64,000 nt of DNA from an uncultured Christensenellaceae bacterium (GTDB lineage Bacteria > Bacillota > Clostridia > Christensenellales > UBA3700). Shown piece by piece: positions 10,363 to 21,600 of the stretch (positions within the stretch are counted from its first letter, which is position 1; every line of letters begins with the position of its first letter). The translations under genes were made by a program, and so were the position numbers. The DNA is taken from positions 257,020 through 321,019 of the forward strand of contig CALWKS010000004.1 of NCBI GenBank assembly GCA_944381325.1, read 5' to 3'. The notes under the pieces were generated by a model, which searched no databases, was not told the origin of the DNA, and was given only the letters and a program-made list of their open reading frames with translations.

Positions 10363-11166
10363 TGTCCGTCCTCCTTTTTCGCGTTCTAATCGCACATACA
10401 TATTTTTATAAAAGCGTTAAAGGAATCTTAAAGCATTTTAAGTGCACTTGCTGCATCTCGTTTTGCGGGTAAAAAACCTGCAAAAAATAAAGTTGCAAAA
10501 AGTTATAAATCAGAAAATAATGTACATAATTATCTTTACGATAAAGATATTTAGTGCTTTATATAAGCATAACAACGATCAAAATCGGGAAATCTCAAGC
10601 CGATCATTTTAATAAAGCGGATTTGAGAGAAAAAAGTAAAAAACAAAATGAAAATATTTTATGATTTTTACCTTTTTGATTTTTATCTTTCAGTATAAAA
10701 AACTTATGATTAATATCAAAATACAGATTCTCAAAAAAGTGTTTTTGCGATATTTTTAAATTTTGAAAAGTAAAATTTAATACTTTATGCATAAATATAC
10801 TTAACAACATTAAACAGCAGATATGGCTGAAAATTCACCTTAAGATATGAGGTTTTTTACGCTTTTTGCAAATTTAAGTGTAAAAAACTGCAGAAAGTCT
10901 CGATTTTTTGCGAATTTTACCGGCGCTTTCTTTGAAATACAAACTGTTTTTATATTGTGCATACGCTTCCTCAATAGATTATTTTACACATTTTCAAGAA
11001 GCTGAGCGGCTAATATTATAAAATTTTGTTTTAAATGCGTATGGTCTGAAAACCGAATGCCAATATATATATTTTTTTTAATTCTGTTTAATTTATCTGA
11101 CTCATTGCTTATACTCTTTTGATTTGCTTTTATCACGCAAAGACAATATCTGTCATATCATAAAAC
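10363..11166. other. AT-rich intergenic region without a supported gene
   Basis: This 804-bp AT-rich stretch separates the giant lipoprotein gene (minus) from cwlJ (plus) and must hold both promoters. A hairpin near 10465-10487 (TTTGCGGG/CCTGCAAA with one G-T pair) lies in what would be the lipoprotein leader. A 68-codon minus-strand frame at 10604-10810 is rich in Phe, Lys and Ile, has no ribosome site and resembles nothing I know. I see no RNA gene, insertion sequence or long repeat here. Confidence 0.6.
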
Positions 11167-11595
11167 ATGACCGATCTTGAATTGTTTGCGAGAATTATTC
11201 AATGCGAAGCGGGCGGCGAAGGCGATACCGGAATGCGCGCCGTTGCAACGGTTATTATGAACAGAGTAAATATCCTGCAAGGCGAATACGGCAGATACCC
11301 TACGCTTAGAGACGTTATTTTTGCGCCTTATCAGTTTGACTGTGCCATGACCACGATAGGCGGCAAAGAAAACCTTCAGAACATTTACAATATGAATCCC
11401 ACCGGACAGCACTATGAGATCGCAGAATGGGCAATCGGCGGAGGAAAACTCAACGCCGTAGGCGATGCGCTATGGTATTTCAACCCTTTTTCACCAGACT
11501 GCAAACCTAATTTTCCCAACGATTCAGGCACTTTTTCAACCCGTATAGGAAAGCATTGTTTTTATGTTCCCACGCAGGCCTACTATTTAACATAA
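11167..11595 (+). CDS. cwlJ: Cell-wall hydrolase, SleB/CwlJ family (spore germination)
   Basis: This 142-residue protein belongs to the Hydrolase_2 (SleB/CwlJ) family, which cuts spore-cortex peptidoglycan during germination. The conserved catalytic-Glu region is at residues 10-19 (IQCEAGGEGD), followed by MRAVATVIMNRV, DVIFAPYQFD, LWYFNP and the CwlJ-type end KHCFYVPTQAYY. Like CwlJ, and unlike SleB, it has no signal peptide or PG-binding domain, and its length is typical of CwlJ. A stop codon lies two codons upstream, so the ATG at 11167 is the only sensible start although no Shine-Dalgarno site is visible. The gene 55 bp downstream is GerQ-like. In Bacillus, cwlJ and gerQ are adjacent and CwlJ depends on GerQ for its place in the coat, which supports both calls. 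Confidence 0.88.
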   Translation: MTDLELFARIIQCEAGGEGDTGMRAVATVIMNRVNILQGEYGRYPTLRDVIFAPYQFDCAMTTIGGKENLQNIYNMNPTGQHYEIAEWAIGGGKLNAVGDALWYFNPFSPDCKPNFPNDSGTFSTRIGKHCFYVPTQAYYLT

Positions 11596-11650
11596 CAGCG
11601 CACTAATCGCTTTTAACCTACACGGGTACAATAAATTTAAGGAGATAAAC

Positions 11651-11932
11651 ATGTTAGATTTCAAACCTGAAAAACCTGAAGATTTCAATGAAAATCCTTA
11701 CATAGGCTCTATTCAGCAAGTTCTTGCCATGAATACAGGTGAAGCAGTGATCTGCGAATTCCTTATCGGAGCATCGAATCTGGTAACTAAATCGGGAATT
11801 CTCTACGCCGTCGCAGACAAATACTTTGTGCTCTTTCACCCCAACAACAATACGTATACCGTCTGCGATATCTATTCAGTTAAATTCATAACTTTTATCA
11901 ACAGATCGACAAACAGAACGGACTCGCCCTGA
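11651..11932 (+). CDS. gerQ: GerQ-like spore coat protein
   Basis: This 93-residue protein resembles the conserved core of GerQ (YwdL), the coat protein that CwlJ needs for localisation. The segment from YIGSIQQVLAMNTGEAV through YAVADKYFVLFHPNNNTY to DIYSVKFITF follows the GerQ order: short helix, small beta barrel, then the final IYLDYVTF-like strand. It lacks the long Gln/Tyr-rich N-terminal tail of Bacillus GerQ, so it is a short version. The start is firm because AAGGAG precedes the ATG by about 6 nt. It follows cwlJ with a 55-bp gap and no terminator, so the two form a bicistronic unit. The main evidence is similarity plus the diagnostic neighbour; similarity alone would be moderate. 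Confidence 0.75.
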   Translation: MLDFKPEKPEDFNENPYIGSIQQVLAMNTGEAVICEFLIGASNLVTKSGILYAVADKYFVLFHPNNNTYTVCDIYSVKFITFINRSTNRTDSP

Positions 11933-12093
11933 ACAAGGCTGAAAAGTTCGCTGACAGGCTGAAATAAGGTTGTTGCATAAGTTTATGAAAATATAGTTTG
12001 CGGTCAATACACACGTTGTTGTTCGCGCTTATTGAACGATAACGCTGTCTTTATAATAGCCATAAATCATATGCTTTCAATTCAGAGCAAAAA

Positions 12094-12122
12094 AATGCCC
12101 CCGCTTAAACTGCAGGGGCATT
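12094..12122 (-). terminator. Intrinsic terminator after the small lipoprotein gene
   Basis: AATGCCCC (12094-12101) pairs with GGGGCATT (12115-12122). Read on the minus strand it is followed by a T run, placing it just after the stop at 12139. Confidence 0.8.
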
Positions 12123-12138
12123 TGCGTTTTATTTCAGA

Positions 12139-12618
12139 TTATTCAGCCAGCGTGATCTTCACCTTATAGCCGTTCTCGTCTGTATAAGAAACCGTATACG
12201 TGAAAACCTCGTTTGTTACGGTATTTGCTTCAAGCACTACCGTCGCGCCGTCTATATTGCCGAGAGCCTGGGTGTTGACAAGTTCTGCCTTAAGAGAGAC
12301 TTTTCCGCTTTCTTTATCCTTGTCGCACTTATATCCCTCTTTAAGGTTTGCCGTAGTGAACGCGAAAGCTTCTCCCTTTTCTCCTGCAACGTCCTCAAAT
12401 CTGATTCCCAGACCGTAAACGTCGGTCACTTTGCCGTTGTCGTAGATATAAAATATACCGTTTTCGTCTGACACCTCGACTTTGAGATAATCTCCTTTTG
12501 CCGCCAGCTTGAACGCGTCGTCTATCTGTGTATCTTCCACCACGCAAGCGGAGGCGATCAGCGCTACTGCAATTACTATTGCGGCAACTGCCGCGATCAA
12601 AGTTTTACTTCTCTTCAT
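12139..12618 (-). CDS. Small lipoprotein of unknown function
   Basis: This 159-residue predicted lipoprotein starts MKRSK, then a hydrophobic helix ending in lipobox ASAC (Cys25). The mature part is beta-rich, acidic and has no recognised domain; it contains phrases such as KLAAKGDYLKVEVSDENG and EVFTYTVSYTDENGYKV that suggest a small beta-sandwich. The ATG overlaps the last 14 bases of the upstream 3,149-residue protein gene and is preceded by GGGAGGAAAG, so translation is probably coupled. An intrinsic terminator follows. The tight coupling suggests that it works with the giant surface protein, but no function can be assigned. Confidence 0.85.
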   Translation of the reverse strand: MKRSKTLIAAVAAIVIAVALIASACVVEDTQIDDAFKLAAKGDYLKVEVSDENGIFYIYDNGKVTDVYGLGIRFEDVAGEKGEAFAFTTANLKEGYKCDKDKESGKVSLKAELVNTQALGNIDGATVVLEANTVTNEVFTYTVSYTDENGYKVKITLAE

Positions 12619-15600
12619 TTTTCTTTCCTCCCTTGCGGTTTTTGATGCAAAGTCCCAGTGCCGCCGCTACAGATACTCCTCCGAGCGTAAGCGCAACTGT
12701 CGCAACCGCGCCTGCATATCCTCTGAGTGCGCCGCCTGCCTTGAGAGCTTTCTCTACCGCCGCCGTAGCGCCGTTTACCAGTCTTTCTCTTTCTGCTGAC
12801 AGCTGTGCCATTCTCTCGTCAAACTCTGCGTTTTCGCCGTCTGCCGCGCTCGCAAGCGTTTCAAACCATGCGATATCCGCAGCGTCCTTAAGAGTTATCT
12901 TGTCTCCGAAGCGTTCATCCGCATAAGTCGCAAGAGCCGCTTTTGTAATATTGGCTTCTACTTTTACTGCCGGGCTTGCGTTGTAATTCGCGCTTTCTGC
13001 ATATCTTACATAATAAGCATATTTTGCCTGAAGCTCAACAGCTATTGCGCCGTTTAAGGTCTGCCATACGTTGCCGTCGAGAGAGTACTCAACGCCTTCG
13101 TTAGCTCCGTCAACCGCGATCTCAACCTGACGGTAACCTACGCTGAGACTTGCGGATATGCTTCTTTCAGCCTTTCTTACGGTATAGGTGCAGGTTACCG
13201 GTTCTGCGCGGTAATTCTTCTCGTCTATCTCTGCGGTAATACTATAAGTGCCTGCATTGAGGACGGTGCCGCTTACCGTTACTTTGACCGTTATTCCGCC
13301 GCTAACCGAGAAGTGTTCTGCAAGCTGAGCCGCAGTTACTTCTTTGCCGTCGTAAACCTTTTCTCTGCTGCCGATAGTGACGATCTCAACAGTCTTCTTC
13401 TCTATCGTCATAGCCTTGCTGTACTCTGTACCTTCAGCAAACTGATAATTGCTGTCAGGCAGAGTTGCAACGACTTCATAAACTCCCGCGTCGACAGGCG
13501 CGCCTGCAAGCACGGTGCCATCCGTCAGCTCGTAAGTTATCGTCATCTTCGCGCCGCCGTAAAGAGTGCCCTGTGTCAGAGTGAACGTAGCCGTCTTTGC
13601 GTTGCCGTCGTACACGACGTTTTCAGGCAGGGTTATTTCACCTGACAGGGTTACGGGGGTTATCTCCCACTTGACGGTCTTGTCTTCAGCCGTGCCGTCT
13701 TCCCATACGTAGTTTACGGTATCTGCAAGCGCGATCTCCGCGTTGTGCTTGCCAACGTTGGTCTGAGTGTCTCCGCCAACGACGTTGTACAGTTCGCTTT
13801 CAGGGAAAACAACCGTCTGAGCCTCAGCGTTGTATTCAAACTCGCTCTTTTCGGGTACGGGAACGCTCACTTTTATCTTCTCTACGGTTACGTTGATCTG
13901 AACAGAAAGATTGCCGTATCTGATCGTTACCACCGTAGTCGCGCCGCTCATCTTACCGTCAGCGGTTGCGTTTTCTATTTCGATTTCGCACTCCGCGAGA
14001 GTTACCTTCTGCTCATACATTCCGTCAAACGTTGCCTTGAGAACAATTCCTGTTCCGTCAAAGTCTTCAAACGCAACGTATTCTGTCTTGTAAGAACTTT
14101 CCTCTTCGACTATCTCGAATGCGGTCAGCTTTTCGTCGCCCACGGTCAGCGTAACGCTTCCGCTTGCGCCGTTATAATTATTGCCGTCGGCAGGAATAAA
14201 GCTCCATGTTACGACGTTCTCGCCCTTTTCAAGCAATCTGTCGGGTTCGTCCCAGACGATTTCGCCCGCAGTGCTGTCTTCTCCGAGAGATATGCCTACG
14301 GTAGAAAGTTTGTCGCCTTCCTGCATGAGTTTGTCCTGAACTACCGCGCTTACGGTCGGATCAGCCTTAGTTACCGTATATGTTACCGATATTTCGGCAG
14401 AAGCGTAGTTGATGTCGTTCACGGTAGCGGTAATTGTGTATTCTCCCGCATCCCTGACTTCAACGCCGCCGTTTACGGCAACATTTATTTCAACCTTTCC
14501 GCCGCCTATCTTGTCGGGAGCGGTAAACAGCGCCTTGAGTTCGTCGTCGGTAAGAGCATTACCGTCGTATGTCTTGCTCTTTTCAGCTCCGCTTTCACCT
14601 ATAACGACTTCTGCGGGGGTAATGTTCCAGCTTACGCTGATCTTGCGTAATTCGTCCGCTTCGTTGCTCCACTTGTAGTTTTCGCTTATAAGAGTAAATA
14701 CCGCCGTGTAGTTTTTTGCGCTTACGTCAGTCGCCTTGAATGTACCGCTCACGGTGTACTCTTCAGTATCGGCAAAAGCGGTAAGTTCTTTGCCGTTGTA
14801 AGTCAACTGAGGTGCAACGGGCTTATTGATCGGCTTTCTTTTGACAGTCATTTCAAAACTTACGCCTTCAGCCACAACGTAGTTGCCGTTGTCCGATCTG
14901 AACGTAACGGTGTACTTTCCTGCATTTACGGGAGCGGTCTCCTCTCCGTCATACATAACTACAAGAGTTACGTTTTCGCCGTTCACGCCCTTAGCGGTTG
15001 CCGTAACTGTGTTCTTTCCGCCGCTGTAAGTGAAGATGAGTCCTTCCGTCGTGATCTCGTAAACTGTAATCTCGTCAACTGTGATCTCTTCGGGCAATAC
15101 GACTATCTGTTTCTCTATACCTTCGATCAGGTAAATGCTGCTGTTCTTGTAAACTCTTACGGTATAGACACCTGCATTGACAACGCTTTCTACGGGGTTG
15201 CCGTCAAGGTAATAGATAAGTCCGTAAGTGTTGAGGTCTCCCTCTGCTTTATCGTAATTCAGAGTCGCGTTGTGCTCTTTTCCGTCATATACGATCTCTC
15301 CTTCAGGAGTAATGATGTTTTCCGCTTTCATACCTTCAGGAGCTTCTGTCGTGGGAGCGGTTACAGATACGTTTACGGTATCTGCGGTGTAATAATCAGC
15401 CTGTGCACCTGCAAGCGTAAATTCAGCTACGTAAGCGCCTATTTCCATAGGAGTTACTTCTATGCCGTTGCGCTTGTAAACGACTTTGCCTATGCTTACT
15501 TCGTCTTCACCGACAACGCCTTCGATTGAGAATTCAAACTCGATCGCTTTGCCGTTGTACTCGATTTCTGCATTCTTTACAGTTATAACGAGCTTGGCTT

Positions 15601-18600
15601 TTCCGATCGTCAGCTGGGCTTCGGTGCTTTCTACAGTTACGTAATAGTTGCCGCCTGCATTGTGGCTGACCGCGATGCCGTAACTTCCCGGAGTAAAGAT
15701 ATCTCCCGCGCTTACGCTGACCGTTACCTTGTCGCGCTCATAGAAGCCCTCTATGCCGCTTACGGTATATCCGCTGAAGTCGTAGCCTTTACCGTCATAC
15801 ACCTTTTCAACGCTTGTTTCAGCCTTGAGCGTAACGTTCTTTGCTGTAATGCTCCAGCTGAGCTGTACGTCCTCGCTACCGCCGCTTACCCATTCGTAAT
15901 TGGTCTTGTCTGCAAGCGCGACTGTTGCGGTATAATTGCCTGCGTCAGTCTTAACGTTGCCCGTAATGCCGACGTTTGCCGGGTCTTTAAGGGACACGAT
16001 GATTTCTTCGCCGTTGTATTCGTAAGAATCCTGAACAAGCTCGGGCGCCTCTACTTTTGCGGTCGTAACGGTGAACGTGTATTCCTTTACCGCATCGGGC
16101 GCAAGCGTGTAGTTGCCGTCCACACAACCTGTAACGGTTACGGTTGCAACGTCGCCTGCATTCAAAGCATATGCGTTGTTGTAATATATTTCGATATTGA
16201 ACGCACTCCAGTTATTTTCGCCGAAAATCGCATTCTTTATTTCTTCATCGCCGTATGCCTCGCCTCTGTATTGTGCAGTCACGTTTTCGCCGCTTATGCT
16301 GATCTCAGCAGGGGTTACGGTAAAGACGTAACTCGTCTTCGCGTCCGAAGCGAACTCATAATTTTCTTTGTCTTTCAATGTTAAAGTTACGGTTGCGGTT
16401 TCCCCTGCATTGACAACGTTTACGCCGTTGCCGAAGGTTACTTCAACGTTGACAAGAGACAGATCTGCGTCTTTAAATACCGCTGAGATTATCTGCTCCT
16501 CTGTGAACGCTTCGCCCGTATATACTGCAGTCGCGTTTGCGCCGTTGACTTTTACGGTCGCTTTCTTGATGACGAATTCAGCGCTGTTGTTTTCGCCCAT
16601 CACGTAGTTGTCGTTGCCCGATATCTTCAAAGAAATTTTGTATTCTCCTGCATTGACGGGTTTTTCTTCGCTTCCGTCATAAAGCACGGTTATCGTCAGC
16701 GTATCGTCGCCGATAAGAACGCCGTCTTTTATCGTTGCGACAGCGCCGTGAGGCTTACCGTCGTATACGCCGTCAAAATTCACATCTTCATATTTTACGT
16801 CGAAATCGCCGTAATTCAGCTCCTTGGGCGAGATCTTGAGCACGACTTCTCTTTCCGCCGTCGTGATATCGTAGTTGTCAACAGCCGATCCGCCGTAAGA
16901 CTGTACCGTTACGGTGTAACGACCTGCATCGACGGGAACGACTGCCTCACCGTTGTAAAGCAGGTTTACAGTCAGCTCGTCCTCTCCGACCTTGCCGTCA
17001 AATGAAACCGTCGCCGCGTGCTCAATACCGTCGTATGTCGCTTTTTCAGCCGAGACGGTAGCGGTTATCGCTTTCTTCGCTATCGTAAATTCTGCTTCTG
17101 CGGTTGCGCCGAGATAGTTTGTCGTCTCAGCAACGGTAGCCGTTACTTTGTAAGTTCCCGCATTTTTCGGAGCGGTCGTGCTTGCCTCGTATGAAGTATC
17201 GCCCGTTCCTTCGTAAGAATAGGTTACCTTGCCGCCTTCGTTGCCAGATATGACGGGAGCTTTTGCCTCCTCGCCGTAAGTCCAGCGGTCTATGCTTATG
17301 CTTACAGTGAGAGAAGCCTTTGCAACGGTGAACTCAACGACTTTGGAAAGTCCTGTATAGCTTTCTCCGCCGTCGGGCGCTTTGTAAGCGTCGATCGTTA
17401 CCCTCATCAGGTAAATGCCTGCGTCGAGCTTGGAAAGATCTTCAACTGTCGCATAATTTTCATCAGTTGCAGTCTTGAGACGGAATTCAAATTTAGCGGT
17501 ACTGTTGCCGAATTTAGCCTCGAACACGGGCTTATTGAGTTCAACGTCGTAAGCGCCGTAAGTCCAGCCTCTTATTGACGGCTCGGTATTCCATGCATTG
17601 AGTTCTACGTCCTGAGCGACTATTTCATAGTGTACTTCAGCAACGCCGTCTCCGTCCTCGTCGCCTGCCGACCACTTGTAGTTTGCACTGTCCCTAAGGG
17701 TGAGAACTGCGGTGTAAGGTCTGACTTCAGTGCCGCCCTCGTCAAATACGGTGTAATACTCGTTGTCGACAAGACCTGAAGTAATAACGCTTCCCGTGTA
17801 TTGCTTATCCTCAACGACAGGCAGCTGCACAGTAGCCTTTTCTATGGTAAAGTCAGCAGAAACCACCTTTTTTGCATAATTGCCGTTTGCCGCAATCGTA
17901 GCAGTTACGGTGTAAGTACCTGCCTGTGTCGGCACTTCAGAACTTTCTTCGTAAACCGTTTCTCCTCTGCCTTTATAGGTATAAGAAACGTTTCCCTCTC
18001 CAGGATTAGCGCTTACGGAAGGACTGCTTGCCTCTTCTTTGTAAGCCCAATCGGAGATGACAACGCTTGAATCAAAGTCTGCCGCAACGACAGTGAAATT
18101 GTCGACAGTCGCATCAGTAAGAATGTAATTCGTATTGTCAGCCGAAGCCACCGCGCCGTAAACGCCTACGTTTACAGCTTCGCAATCCTCGCCGTCCTTA
18201 GTTGTTTTAACAGTGATTTCAAGAGTGTCTTCTCCCTCGAGATCAGCCGCTGAAACGCTTGCAGTCGGCTTAAGCGAAGCGCCTGTATAAGTCTGAGTCA
18301 TGTCGTTCCAGACGACTGCGACCTGCTTTGCGTTGACGGTAACGTTTGCGCTGTCGGTTACTGTTTCATAGTTTTCAAAAGTGATCTGATAATATACGAC
18401 AACCGCACCCTGAGTAGCGTTCTTTACCATGTAAGAGTCAAGATCGTATTCAACGCCGTCTGCGCTGTATTTTACTACACCGCCTGCAGAAATCATATCT
18501 TCGCCGTTTACAAATCCGCTGAGAACTATGCTGATGCCGTGTTCTGCCGCATTGTAAGTTGCGACAACGTCTTGAGTTTCGTCGATAAGAACTGCCTTGT

Positions 18601-21600
18601 TTACGCTAAATGCCTCACTGGTTGCGCTGCCGCCGTTATAGTTTGCGGACTCTCCGACAGTAACGGTTACCGTATATCTGCCGGCTTTTGTCGGCGCAAC
18701 GTCAGAACTGTATTCTGTTCCCTCGACGCCTTCGTACAGATAAGTTACTTCTGCGACGCCCGCATTGCCTTCAACGACAGGGATTGCCGCTTCTTCACCG
18801 TAAGTCCAGTCAGCAATGCTTACGCTGAGATCGATATCAGCGCGCGTTATTTCAAAAGCTGTCGTATTGTCTTTGAGCGTATAGTTGCCGTTGTCGGTTG
18901 TCGCTTCAGCGGTGTAAGAACCTGCGTTGACCGCTCCGCCTTCGACAACACCGCCTTCAGCGTCTTTGACTGCAACCACAATATTTACGCTCTCTTCACC
19001 AACGCCGCTTGCGCTTGCAGAAGGAACTTTTGCCGTGCCGTCGTAGACAAAAGTTTTTTCTCCCCATACTACGGAGATCTCCTTGGGAGTAACAGTGAAA
19101 GAAACTTCCTGCGTTGCCGTTGCCGCCCACTTATAGTTGCTCTTGCCCTCGGCAAATTCGGGGAGCGAAGCGGTAGCGGTATAAGTGCCTGCAGAAACCA
19201 CGTTCGCAGTAGTCTGTCCGCCGTCTGTCTTATATGTAAGACTTATTTCGTCCGCTCCTATCATCGGGCTTTCGCCTGTGAATGAGAAAGTTGCTTCTTT
19301 TGCCTGTCCGTCGTATTCTGTGCTCAGCGGAGCGGTAACCGCGCCGTCGACCTCTATTTTCTCAACAGTATAAATAAGAGTCGATACAGAATCTTCAGAA
19401 AGCTCGTAAATAAGCTTGTCGTCTGAAGTCAGGTCAACCGATACGTTGTATTCGCCCGCATTTTTGATCTCGCCTTCGGTAACGGTTACGACAAGATCGG
19501 GATAACTGCCCTGCTCAATCGTGTTCTTTACGTCGAAAAGCGCCTTGAGTTCTTCGTCCGTTACCGCAATTCCGTCATAAACTTTAGTAGGATCGGCAGA
19601 ATCTTTAAGCGTTACAGTTATCTTTCTCGACGTAACGGTAATAGTGCTGACGCATTCAGCCGCAGTATAGTTGGTCTGATAAACTGTGCCGAGTTCGTCG
19701 TCATTGTAACTTTCTGCGATCGTTGCCTTGATCGTATAAGTTCCGACGTACTGAACTGTAGCGGGAGCGCCGTCCTTTGTGATTTCAAAAGCCAGCAACA
19801 GCTTTTCGCCGTTGATATCGAGAGGTCTGTTGAACAGCATTTCTTCAATCTGACTGTTGGTTACTACTCCCGAATATTCTATCGTGTTGCCTTCAGGATA
19901 TTTTGCCGTTATTTCAACTGTCTTGGGGACAATGGTCAAAGTTCCGTTCTGATAAGTAATATTGTAATTGCCTATTTCTGCAAACTCGGCGACAGTAGGA
20001 ACTATCTCGAAAGTTTCGCCCGCATTGCTGAGTCTTTCAACAGAGCAAGCGTAGTTTACGATTATATCTTCATAGAACTCGCCCGCCGTAATCGTATAGC
20101 CGTATGCAGGGCTTTCATTGGCAAATTCATTGTTTATATCGTTTGCCTTGAGCGTAACGTCTTTCTTCTGAATAGTAAGCTCAAACTGCTTACTTTCCGC
20201 ATTGTCTGCAAACTTGTAATAATCAGTCGGAGTAATTGTAGCGGTAAAAGTACCTGCGTTCTTTCTGTCTCCGGAATACGAAATTCTTACGGCTTCCGCA
20301 CCTGAGTTGCTTGATTCAAATGTAGCTTCTTTCTCCTGTCCGTTATAGACGGGATCTGCCAGATACAAATTTGGGTTCTGAATAGTCTTCTTATCCACAG
20401 TCAGCCCCAGCTGATACTCTTTCGTGCCGTCTGAGAACGGGTCTTCTCCGTTGAGTTTGACCCTGACGATATAGCTGCCAGGGGTAAGCGGTTTGCCGTT
20501 TGAAAGCTGAGCGCCGTTTCCGCTTGCCTCATAGGTCAACGTATAATTGGTGAAAGCGCTGCCGTTATAAGTCATGCTTACAGATACGTCTATCGGCGAG
20601 CCAGTGTATGCATAACTGCCGCTGATCGTCGGGTTGCTTACATAGCGATCCATTATCTCTATAGAGCACTTGAAATTGCCGCCGTTGCTCCAGTTGGAAA
20701 TCGCTGTGGGCAGATTGCGCATGATAACTGTGCTTCCGCCGTCAGCAAAAGCGTAATCGCCGTATTTTGCTCCGCTGTTGGTAGTAAGCACGGCTTTCTT
20801 TGTATCGCCGCCCGACACTCCCGTCTTCACTACCGCAAGAGAATTGGATATATTGCTTGCCGAGGGGTCGAAATATACAGTGTAATCATTGCCTACGGTT
20901 ACCGTAGAAGATATGCTGACTCTGTCATCTGCGGTAGAGTTTACTGTCGTTACTCCGCTTTGCTGATACTGATTGCTTATCGTAAGAGTAGGAGAACAGC
21001 CGTTTACCGCGAAAGACGCAGATGAACCGTTGTTTTCTGAAGCATAGGTATTCTTAAATTTGTTATAGAAATTTGTTAATTCGATGGTTGTAGAAGTGGT
21101 CAGTGTTCCTATGTTGGCTGTGTATTGTCCTACAAGCGAAGCACTCGAAACGCTTCCTTCTATTATTATATTATCCATTTTGATGGAACCGCTCCAGCTT
21201 TCACCCTGTACCGGTCCTATAATACCTGCAACATTGCCGACATGCCCTGGTACTTTAGAAGAAACGCTTGTACTACCACTACCCGACGTAATGCCGGATT
21301 CAATCCACGCATCGTTTATTATGGTTACGTTACGCACAGTACCGCTGTAAATTCTTCCTGCCAAAGCACCTGCAGAAACATAATAGTTTGTTGATCCCCA
21401 ACCGCTGCCGCTGCTTTCTTTTACCAGACCTACTCTTCCACCATTGGAATTACTGAGCACAACTTTTACGTTCTCGACAGTACCTCCTTCTATTGAACCA
21501 ATAAGTCCGCCCGCAAATCCACTGTTATTGCCTGTAATTCTTACGTTAAGCTGTCCGCCGGTATGATTGAAGGTGAGATCATATATAGCTCCGGTAAGTT

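Noticed and set aside
10604..10810. A 68-codon minus-strand frame in the AT-rich gap
   Set aside because: Low complexity (Phe, Lys, Ile), no ribosome site and no recognisable motif.
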